Below, in pieces: positions 1 to 5,318 of a stretch of DNA of 5,642 nucleotides. The DNA is taken from the NCBI GenBank assembly GCA_009921385.1, contig RFXY01000074.1, forward strand, positions 1 through 5,642, read 5' to 3'. The stretch is from Pseudomonadota bacterium. Lineage in GTDB: Bacteria > Pseudomonadota > Alphaproteobacteria > Rickettsiales > UBA1997. The notes under the pieces were generated by a model that did not search any database, was not told the DNA's origin, and was given only the letters and a program-made list of their open reading frames with translations. Position 1 is the first letter of the stretch, and each line of letters opens with the position of its first letter. Both the position numbers and the translations under genes were made by a program.

Positions 1-391
1 TGTTGTTTTTTAAGAGGCTAAAAAAATCATTTTCAATTTTAATGTTGTATTTGCCAAAAAAAGCCACGATTTTTGGGTAAAAATTGTCGGAAATAAAATA
101 CATATATTGCGGGGTGTTTTGAGCAATATTAAGGGTTTGATCGTAAAGCATAGGAAAAATAATTAGACAAATTATTATTAATGCAAATAAAAAAACGCTC
201 ATCACGATAATTGAGGCAGAAAGTCGAGAAAAATGAAATTTATTTTCGATTTTATCAACACTGGGGTCAAGAAAATAGGCGATTATTGCCGAAACAAGAA
301 AAGGTGTTATTACTGATCGAATAGCATAGCATAGTGCAAAAAAAATAACTACCAAAATACTAAAAAAAATTACTTTGTCTCGAGTTTTCAT
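1..391 (-). CDS. AI-2E family transporter / PerM-like membrane protein, N-terminal part (cut by window edge)
   Basis: About 130 residues are visible, read leftward from ATG at 391-389; the rest lies beyond base 1. The sequence starts MKTRDKVIFF and has hydrophobic segments at about residues 7-23, 27-41 and 58-82. The stretch TPFLVSAIIAYFLDP (29-43) fits the hallmark PF...AYxLxP of the AI-2E exporter family (PF01594). It is followed by a basic/acidic turn, the third membrane segment, and then a more polar region, as usual in these proteins of about 350 residues. Members sit in the inner membrane; reported roles include autoinducer-2 export and Na+/H+ antiport, but most are uncharacterised, so the substrate is unknown here. 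The start overlaps the stop of the upstream DUF2066 gene by 4 bases (ATGA) with no Shine-Dalgarno sequence, suggesting translational coupling in one operon. This stretch has no other gene. Confidence 0.85.
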   Translation of the reverse strand, partial: MKTRDKVIFFSILVVIFFALCYAIRSVITPFLVSAIIAYFLDPSVDKIENKFHFSRLSASIIVMSVFLFALIIICLIIFPMLYDQTLNIAQNTPQYMYFISDNFYPKIVAFFGKYNIKIENDFFSLLKNN

Positions 392-1650
392 TGTTTTGAG
401 TTAATAAAGTAAATATTGTTTAATTTTTGAAATTCAAAATTTAAACTAGTTAAAAATTCGCTAAAAGAGGTTTTGCCATTATATTCAAGAGTGATGGTGA
501 TGTTATCAAAAGATAAATTATTGATGGTGATTTTAGCTATAGAACCACTGTTTTGTAAAGTGGATTGATAGTTTTGCCATTGTTGATAGCTTTTAATAGG
601 AAATTGCAAGCTATAATTGTTTTTAGGAGTTGGGCTTGGTTTTATTGTTTTATTTTTGAGTTGTTCGATGGTTTTGTTGGCAATGCTGTTGATGAGTTCT
701 GTTTTGTTGACTAAATCAAGGCTGGCAAAGCTTAAGCGAAATTGAGTTTTTTGCAAAGAATTAATGTTAACAACATCAATAATTGCCTTGTTTTCTAGGT
801 TGTCTATTTTTAAAAACACCAAACTTAGAGAATTTGCTTTTTTTTCATCGAGTATAAATTTAATGTTGTCAAAATCGATGTTTTTGATGTTTTGAGCATT
901 TAAAACAGTGATGTAGTTTAGGTTAGAATTAAGAATGATAAATTGATTATGTAGTTGGTTTTTAATAATTAATTTTTCAAGGGCGGGTTTCCATAAATTA
1001 TTTTCTTCCCAAAGTAAAGGTTGTAGTTTGTCAAACTGAATGGGCACTAAAATTGTGAGATTGTTGTTATTTAAAGGGTTGTCGTTGATTTTTTCTTGGG
1101 AATTATTTAAATTTAATTGTTCGTTTTCTAGATTGTTTTGATTGTTATTTTCTGATTTTTCGGTTGAAATTTCTTGATTATTTGCGATTTGAGTAAGATT
1201 TTTAGTTTTTAGCACATGATCAACAAAATTTTTGGCAAAAACAATATTGAAAGTTGCTAAATAGGTGTTGTTGGCAATTTTTTCGTCTAAAACTCGCTCA
1301 GAGCGAACCATCGAAGATAGTTCGTCGTTATTGATGTTGGCGATTGTTTCGGGCGGTAAATTTAGTCGAGATAATAACACTAAAAAAGCATCTTTTTTGG
1401 CATTTTCAAAAGCTAAATTTCTGGCTAAAATCGGAGATTTGGCGATTGCTTTTGCTTCTATACCTTCGATGGCATAAATATTAGATATGGTTTGAGGTGT
1501 TAATTGAGCCGCATTATTGCCAACATTTTGAGTGGCATTTTGAATGGCATTTGGGTTAATTTCTTGGGCAAAAACATTGCTAAACACACTATTTTGAGCC
1601 AAAAAAAGCACCAAAAAACAGAAGATATATTGAAAAAATTTTACAAACAC
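388..1650 (-). CDS. DUF2066 domain-containing secreted/periplasmic protein
   Basis: A 420-residue protein of unknown function. Residues 1-28 look like a Sec signal peptide: a short basic N-terminus, the hydrophobic core FQYIFCFLVLFLA, and likely cleavage after VFA (26-28). The DUF2066 signature is visible at about 58-98, where a Val/Ile-rich strand leads into a helix with the pattern SPxxARxxAxxxAxxxAFxxLLSRL. It is also visible at 200-222, where ILVPIQFDK and then LLWEENNLW match the family's VP...W...NPW region. Between them, about 155-198 is a low-complexity Asn/Glu/Gln linker. The C-terminal part (370-415) is strand-like. The start codon is GTG; an in-frame TAA two codons upstream (TAA-TCA-GTG) excludes a longer start, and the signal peptide supports this one. 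No Shine-Dalgarno sequence is seen. The gene is divergent from purM and overlaps the AI-2E gene, a pairing I recall from alphaproteobacteria. It probably acts in the cell envelope; the precise role is unknown. Confidence 0.83.
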   Translation of the reverse strand: MFVKFFQYIFCFLVLFLAQNSVFSNVFAQEINPNAIQNATQNVGNNAAQLTPQTISNIYAIEGIEAKAIAKSPILARNLAFENAKKDAFLVLLSRLNLPPETIANINNDELSSMVRSERVLDEKIANNTYLATFNIVFAKNFVDHVLKTKNLTQIANNQEISTEKSENNNQNNLENEQLNLNNSQEKINDNPLNNNNLTILVPIQFDKLQPLLWEENNLWKPALEKLIIKNQLHNQFIILNSNLNYITVLNAQNIKNIDFDNIKFILDEKKANSLSLVFLKIDNLENKAIIDVVNINSLQKTQFRLSFASLDLVNKTELINSIANKTIEQLKNKTIKPSPTPKNNYSLQFPIKSYQQWQNYQSTLQNSGSIAKITINNLSFDNITITLEYNGKTSFSEFLTSLNFEFQKLNNIYFINSKQ

Positions 1651-1678
1651 TGATTATTTTTTAAAAAAATTTAAAATA

Positions 1679-1723
1679 TTGTCATTTATTATACTATACT
1701 TTTTTAATTTTACAATCTATAAT
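1679..1723 (+). promoter_or_regulatory. Putative promoter region for purM, overlapping the divergent promoter
   Basis: Two options are visible on the plus strand. One is TTGTCA at 1679-1684 (5 of 6 to the -35 consensus), an 18-base spacer, and TTTAAT at 1703-1708 (5 of 6 to the -10). The other is a perfect TATAAT at 1718-1723, with only a poor -35 (TATACT, 1695-1700) 17 bases upstream. Either would give a leader of roughly 30-45 bases before the ATG at 1762. The elements interleave with the minus-strand promoter, so the two may compete. No operator or riboswitch was recognised in the 111-base gap. Confidence 0.4.
1688..1715 (-). promoter_or_regulatory. Putative sigma70-type promoter for the DUF2066-AI-2E operon
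   Basis: Read on the minus strand, a perfect TATAAT (-10) lies at 1693-1688 and TTGTAA (4 of 6 matches to the -35 consensus) at 1715-1710, separated by 16 bases. Transcription would start near 1681, giving a leader of about 30 bases before the GTG at 1650. In such AT-rich DNA, TATAAT matches arise easily by chance, so this is a candidate only. Confidence 0.45.
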
Positions 1724-1761
1724 TTTAAATAATCGCTTTTTATTTTTAAATTTTTTTCTTT

Positions 1762-2754
1762 ATGTCTTTAAATTACAAGCAAGCTGGTGTCGATATTGAT
1801 GCAGGCAATCATTTAATAGAAAAAATTAAGCCTTTGGCTAAGGCAACCGCTCGAGTTGGTTCTAACCCAAATTTAGGCGGTTTTGGTGCTTTATTTGATT
1901 TAGCCAAATGCAATTTTAAAGATCCCGTTTTGGTTTCTTCTACCGATGGGGTTGGCACCAAGCTAAAAATTGCTATCGAAACCAATATGCATAGCACTAT
2001 TGGCATAGATTTGGTGGCAATGTCGGTTAACGATTTAATTGTGCAAGGGGCAGAGCCGTTGTTTTTTCTCGATTATTTTGCTTGTGGCAAATTAGATGTT
2101 GCAACTGCAACCCAAGTTATTGCCGGCATTTCTAATGGTTGCAAGCAAGCAAATTGTGCATTAATTGGTGGTGAAACCGCCGAAATGCCTAGTATGTATC
2201 ATAACGGAGACTACGATTTAGCTGGTTTTGCAGTTGGTGCGGTTGAAAGAGGCGAAATTTTACCAAAAACCACTCAAGCAGGTGATGTGCTTTTGGGGCT
2301 TGCTTCTAGCGGTTTGCATTCAAACGGTTACTCTTTGGCTAGATATATTTTGGCTCAAAATCAATTAAATTTTAATAGCATCGCTTATAACCAGCAAACT
2401 TTTGCCGAAGTGTTGCTTACTCCAACAAAAATTTATGTAAAATCTTGTCTTTCAGCAATTAAAACTGGCAAAATAAAAGCCTTAGCTCACATTACAGGTG
2501 GCGGTTTAACCGAAAATTTACCGAGAGTTTTATCGCAAAACGCCAGCCCTAAAATCAATTATAATTCTTGGCAACAGCCCGAAATTTTTACAATTTTACA
2601 AAAATTAGGCAAGGTAGATCAACAAGAAATGCTTCGCACCTTTAATTGCGGTATTGGTATGGTTTTGGTGGTTGATAAAAATCATGCCCAAGAAATCGCT
2701 TCTTTACTGCAAGAAAATCAAGAAACAGTGTTTTTTATAGGAGAATTAATATGA
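1762..2754 (+). CDS. purM: Phosphoribosylformylglycinamidine cyclo-ligase (AIR synthetase)
   Basis: PurM closes the imidazole ring: FGAM + ATP gives AIR + ADP + Pi, step five of de novo purine synthesis in the cytoplasm. The 330-residue protein is complete and near the usual 340-350. Clear family motifs run in order: [12 protein letters not shown] (5-16), the glycine-rich [10 protein letters not shown] (38-47), the ATP/metal-binding [13 protein letters not shown] (59-71), [18 protein letters not shown] (88-105), [14 protein letters not shown] (133-146) with the [14 protein letters not shown] segment after it, [13 protein letters not shown] (182-194), [13 protein letters not shown] (243-255) and FNCGIGM (294-300). 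I see no missing key residue. The ATG at 1762 gives the expected N-terminus; no Shine-Dalgarno sequence precedes it. The common partner purN is not next door. Instead the stop overlaps the next gene's ATG by 4 bases (ATGA). Its presence implies at least part of the purine pathway is retained, unlike Rickettsia itself. Confidence 0.97.
   Translation: MSLNYKQAGVDIDAGNHLIEKIKPLAKATARVGSNPNLGGFGALFDLAKCNFKDPVLVSSTDGVGTKLKIAIETNMHSTIGIDLVAMSVNDLIVQGAEPLFFLDYFACGKLDVATATQVIAGISNGCKQANCALIGGETAEMPSMYHNGDYDLAGFAVGAVERGEILPKTTQAGDVLLGLASSGLHSNGYSLARYILAQNQLNFNSIAYNQQTFAEVLLTPTKIYVKSCLSAIKTGKIKALAHITGGGLTENLPRVLSQNASPKINYNSWQQPEIFTILQKLGKVDQQEMLRTFNCGIGMVLVVDKNHAQEIASLLQENQETVFFIGELI
2739..2750 (+). 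promoter_or_regulatory. Strong ribosome binding site for the IleRS-like fragment gene, inside purM
   Basis: AGGAG at 2739-2743 lies 7 bases before the ATG at 2751, within the last codons of purM. It fixes the start of the IleRS-like fragment and is the only consensus-like Shine-Dalgarno sequence I see upstream of any gene here. Because the sequence also encodes purM residues (Ile-Gly-Glu), part of it could be coincidental. Confidence 0.7.
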
Positions 2755-3557
2755 TAGATCGCAATCTTTCGGTGCATTTACAAACATTTCCTCGACTCGA
2801 TTTTTTGCCAGATAATTTACAATTAATTGAACAGCTCGATATTGTGCAAAAAATTTGCTCTGTCGGTTTATCTTTGAGAGAAAAGCATAATTTAAGGGTA
2901 AGGTTGCCTTTATTAAGCCTTGAAATTATTGGCAACAACACTAGTTGGCTTAATGATTTTAGCTATATGATTGCCGACGAATTAAATATTAAGCAAATAA
3001 TTTTTAGCAACAACATCAATGAAGTGGCAGAATTATTGTTGCAGATTAACTTTAAAAAAATCGGCAGTAAATATACCAGCAAAGTAAAAGAAATAACTCT
3101 TGCTGCTAAAAATAAACAATGGCAAAAACAACAAGAAAACATCGAAATTGCTGGTGTGGTTTTGAATGCTGATGAATTTGAGCTAAAACTTGTTGCCAAA
3201 CCTTATAACCAAAAAAATTACGATATTTTAGCTTTGGCAAGCAATGACTATCTTGTAAAACTAAATATTGAACTCAACTTAGAATTGATCAACGAGGGTA
3301 TTTCTCGAGATATCATTCGCTGTATTCAGCAAAATCGTAAAGAAGCTAATTTTTCTATGACCGATTATGTTAATTTAACCATTGTAAGTGATAATAAACA
3401 TTTGTTAGAAGTGGCGAAGGCTTTTCAACAGCATATCGCTAGTCAAGTTTTGGCAAAAAGCTTTACCATCGTTGAATCTTCTGCCTCAAGCTATGTAGAA
3501 AAAATATTTTTACACAACCTAGAAGAAGGAGAAATTGGCATTATCTTGGCATTGTAA
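2751..3557 (+). CDS. Stand-alone C-terminal region of isoleucyl-tRNA synthetase (anticodon-binding end plus DUF5915-like domain)
   Basis: This 268-residue protein aligns, by motif recognition, with only the last quarter of eukaryote-like IleRS enzymes (about 1,050 residues). Landmarks in order are SVHLQTFP (7-14), [23 protein letters not shown] (about 32-54; family SLRxKxxxxVRQPL), [12 protein letters not shown] (74-85; family ElNVKxv), the FKKIGSKY segment (101-108; family kPnFkxLGxKy), and [31 protein letters not shown] (171-201; family LDxxLTxELxxEGxaRexxrxIQxxRK). The catalytic Rossmann fold with HIGH and KMSKS, the CP1 editing domain and the first part of the anticodon-binding domain are absent, and nothing upstream encodes them because purM is intact. 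By itself it cannot aminoacylate tRNA. The frame is fully open, ATGA-coupled to purM, and preceded by a strong Shine-Dalgarno sequence, which argues against advanced decay. It may be half of a split IleRS, a paralogous tRNA-binding module, or a rearrangement remnant. Confidence 0.85.
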   Translation: MIDRNLSVHLQTFPRLDFLPDNLQLIEQLDIVQKICSVGLSLREKHNLRVRLPLLSLEIIGNNTSWLNDFSYMIADELNIKQIIFSNNINEVAELLLQINFKKIGSKYTSKVKEITLAAKNKQWQKQQENIEIAGVVLNADEFELKLVAKPYNQKNYDILALASNDYLVKLNIELNLELINEGISRDIIRCIQQNRKEANFSMTDYVNLTIVSDNKHLLEVAKAFQQHIASQVLAKSFTIVESSASSYVEKIFLHNLEEGEIGIILAL

Positions 3558-3563
3558 TAAATT

Positions 3564-4094
3564 ATGAGTTTTTCTCTTTTTCCTCAGCAATATTTGCAAT
3601 TGGCTTGGCAAATTTTAGATTTTTGCCAGAAAAATCACTACACAATCAGTGTTGCCGAATCTTGCACTGGCGGTTTGCTTTCGGCTTTATTTACCGAAAT
3701 TGCCGGCTCTTCTTTGGTTTTTGAAATGGGTTTTGTGAGTTATGGCAATAATTTTAAACAGCAAATTTTGCAAGTAAATGCTCAAACTTTAGAACAAAAA
3801 GGTGCTGTAAGTTATGAAGTGGCAAAACAAATGGCAGAAAATACTTTAAAAATTACCAAAGCTAATTTCGCTCTTGCCATCAGTGGCATTGCTGGTGATG
3901 ATGCCGTTTTTAATCTCAATAATTCATCTAAACACGATTCTAACAAACCGCAAGGCTTAGTTTTTATTGCTTTGGCTAGCAATGTTGTTGGCATTGATTC
4001 GGTTGTAAAAGAATTTTCTTTAACTGGCAATCGCAGTGAAATCAGATTGTTGGCAATAAAAAATGCTCTAGAAATGATAGTGCATCATCTTTAA
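3564..4094 (+). CDS. pncC: CinA C-terminal family protein; nicotinamide-nucleotide amidohydrolase (PncC-like)
   Basis: A 176-residue stand-alone CinA C-terminal domain, close to the usual 160-170. PncC deamidates nicotinamide mononucleotide to nicotinate mononucleotide in the cytoplasm, recycling the NMN released by NAD-dependent DNA ligase. Family motifs seen are SVAESCTGGLLSA (29-41), with the conserved Ser33, VSYGNNFKQQIL (58-69; family Tyr60 and Lys65), GAVSYEVAKQMA (80-91), ALAISGIAG (103-111), PQGLVFIAL (129-137) and FxxxRxxIRxxAIxxAL (151-169). The N-terminal MoCF-like domain of full-length CinA is absent, as in most stand-alone members. Odd points: the Pro that normally follows GIAG is Asp112, and the loop before KPQG (about 112-127) is longer than usual and Asn/Ser-rich. 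The ATG lies 6 bases after the preceding stop with no clear Shine-Dalgarno sequence, so it is probably co-transcribed from purM. Activity is inferred from family only. Confidence 0.9.
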   Translation: MSFSLFPQQYLQLAWQILDFCQKNHYTISVAESCTGGLLSALFTEIAGSSLVFEMGFVSYGNNFKQQILQVNAQTLEQKGAVSYEVAKQMAENTLKITKANFALAISGIAGDDAVFNLNNSSKHDSNKPQGLVFIALASNVVGIDSVVKEFSLTGNRSEIRLLAIKNALEMIVHHL

Positions 4095-4109
4095 CAGAAG
4101 AAAACTTTA

Positions 4110-5312
4110 TTAAATTTCAACAAAATCAAGGCAGGTGATGCGATTTCGTAAATATTTGGCAAAATATATCGCCTCTTGATATTGTGTGTTTGATATTGGT
4201 AAATCTTGAATTTGATGTTTGATATGAAAATGTTGAAAAATTTGGCTAATTTTTGTTGGATGAAGATGAATTTTGCTTAGTTGATTTTGTATTTTGGCAA
4301 TTTTTTTGTTTGATAATTTTTGTTGTTGTTGCAATATTTGTGTTTTTTCTGTAAATTCTGTTAAGCAAGCCTTGTAAGTATTTTGAGAAAAATAATCTCT
4401 TAAAGCTTGTTTTGGCGGTGTTATTTCGATTTTTTTTAGCCAAGAAAAATTTTTTTGCCAAATGTTGTTAAGCAGATTTTCTTGTAGTTGAGCGGTGGTA
4501 AAGGTGGTAAAAGCAATCAGCTCGCCGTGTAGAATGAGGCGAAATTTTTTGCTATATTTGGTGGTGAGGCAGTGTGCTAATAAATGCTCTCCTTGACTTG
4601 CAGGATATGAGCCAGAGGCAATGGTCATTCCTTTGCCAGAAGCCAGCAAAATTTGCATCAATAATTTTAATAGTTTTGGGCTGGTAAGTTGATATTGCTG
4701 ATAATTTTGGCAAAATTCTTGCATTAATTTTTGAAGCATCAAAAAAGGTTTTGCTAAAAATGGGGTGGCAAAAATTTGATTGGCAAGCCACCAATCAAAC
4801 CAACAATTGTAAAAACACATTACATCACCAATGCCGGCTTGAATTAATTTTGATGGAGCAGATTGTAAAATTTTGGTGTTAACAACTAAAGCCAAGGGCA
4901 GGGTGGCTAAAATAGTTTTTTTATGTTGCTGAATAGTTATAGAAGAATTTTTTGATAAATAACCGTTCATTGAAGGTGCAGAAGCAATGATGATGTAGTT
5001 TTTTTGCTGTTGATAAGCAACTAATTTGCATAAATCGTTGATGGTGCCACTGCCTAAAGCTACAATATTTTGATATCGCTTGCTTGATTCAATGATTTGT
5101 TGTAAATATTTTTCATTGGCGATTGGTTTTTTTAATAAAAGAATATCGGCAAAATTGTTAAGAAAACTGTCTGGCAAAATTTTTTGACAATTTTGCCAGA
5201 TTTTTTGATCGGAGACAAACAGAGTGTTTTTTGGTAGAAAACAATAGTTTGCAAGTAATTTAGCCCAATTTTGGCAATTATAATGAATTTTTACCGAAAT
5301 TTTCTTAGACAA
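4110..5312 (-). CDS. sn-glycerol-1-phosphate dehydrogenase family protein (AraM/EgsA-like, iron-containing alcohol dehydrogenase fold)
   Basis: A 400-residue protein the length of Bacillus AraM. The family reduces dihydroxyacetone phosphate to sn-glycerol-1-phosphate with NAD(P)H and uses a divalent metal. Motifs are the nucleotide-binding VALGSGTINDLCK (84-96), SAPSMNGYLSKNSS (111-124; family SAPSMDGYxS), AGIGDVM...DWWLAN (159-178; metal ligand Asp163), GSYPASQGEHLLAH (234-247; metal ligand probably His243) and LHGELIAF (261-268; metal ligand His262). The probable metal ligands are kept, but the sequence is divergent: Asn116 replaces the usual Asp, Tyr236 replaces Arg, and the Lys after GIGDxx is lost. 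The C-terminal 100 residues are Gln/Lys-rich and diverged. The start is TTG; an in-frame TAA three codons upstream blocks any longer form, and no Shine-Dalgarno sequence is seen. It starts 6 bases after the upstream stop, so it is probably in an operon. Family is confident; activity and substrate are less so. Confidence 0.82.
   Translation of the reverse strand: MSKKISVKIHYNCQNWAKLLANYCFLPKNTLFVSDQKIWQNCQKILPDSFLNNFADILLLKKPIANEKYLQQIIESSKRYQNIVALGSGTINDLCKLVAYQQQKNYIIIASAPSMNGYLSKNSSITIQQHKKTILATLPLALVVNTKILQSAPSKLIQAGIGDVMCFYNCWFDWWLANQIFATPFLAKPFLMLQKLMQEFCQNYQQYQLTSPKLLKLLMQILLASGKGMTIASGSYPASQGEHLLAHCLTTKYSKKFRLILHGELIAFTTFTTAQLQENLLNNIWQKNFSWLKKIEITPPKQALRDYFSQNTYKACLTEFTEKTQILQQQQKLSNKKIAKIQNQLSKIHLHPTKISQIFQHFHIKHQIQDLPISNTQYQEAIYFAKYLRNRITCLDFVEI
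4775..4799. repeat. Perfect 9-bp inverted repeat inside the AraM-like gene
   Basis: TTTGATTGG (4775-4783) and CCAATCAAA (4791-4799) pair perfectly around the 7-base loop CAAGCCA. It overlaps the conserved Asp-Trp-Trp-Leu-Ala-Asn-Gln codons of the dehydrogenase, so it may simply be a by-product of the protein sequence. No T run follows. Confidence 0.35.
5170..5200. repeat. Perfect 12-bp inverted repeat (hairpin) followed by a T run, inside the AraM-like gene
   Basis: TCTGGCAAAATT (5170-5181) and AATTTTGCCAGA (5189-5200) are perfect reverse complements around a 7-base spacer, TTTTGAC. On the plus strand six T residues follow at once (5201-5206), giving the shape of an intrinsic terminator antisense to the gene. 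It encodes residues around 38-48 of the dehydrogenase, a poorly conserved stretch. The stem has only 4 G/C pairs, so it would be weak. The repeat is plain in the sequence; its function is unknown. Confidence 0.5.
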
Positions 5313-5318
5313 TTTTAG

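Noticed and set aside
1300..1335. Short inverted repeats such as CGCTC-A-GAGCG and CGAAC...GTTCG
   Set aside because: The stems are 5 bp, lie inside coding sequence and are expected by chance.
1265..1477. Plus-strand open frame of 70 codons opposite the DUF2066 gene
   Set aside because: It lies wholly within the well-supported DUF2066 coding sequence, has no family motif or ribosome site, and is an antisense shadow.
1809..2006. Minus-strand open frame inside purM
   Set aside because: It is antisense to highly conserved purM motifs and shows no independent coding signal.
2735..3199. Two minus-strand open frames (2735-2941 and 2963-3199) opposite the IleRS fragment
   Set aside because: They are short shadow frames; the plus strand carries the conserved IleRS pattern through both.
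2751..3557. Calling the IleRS-like gene a plain pseudogene
   Set aside because: It has no internal stop or frameshift, ends cleanly, and has a good ribosome site and coupling to purM, so an intact gene is the better default; a recent remnant is still possible.
3812..4030. Minus-strand open frame opposite the PncC-like gene
   Set aside because: It is antisense to conserved PncC motifs and has no recognisable protein signature.
4095..4109. Possible shared terminator between the convergent pncC-like and AraM-like genes
   Set aside because: Only 15 bases separate the two stops and no inverted repeat with a T run was found there.
4246..4794. Minus-strand frames 4246-4461 and 4552-4794 overlapping the AraM-like gene
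   Set aside because: They are in another frame on the same strand as a full-length family match; Lys/Asn-rich or motif-free and without ribosome sites.
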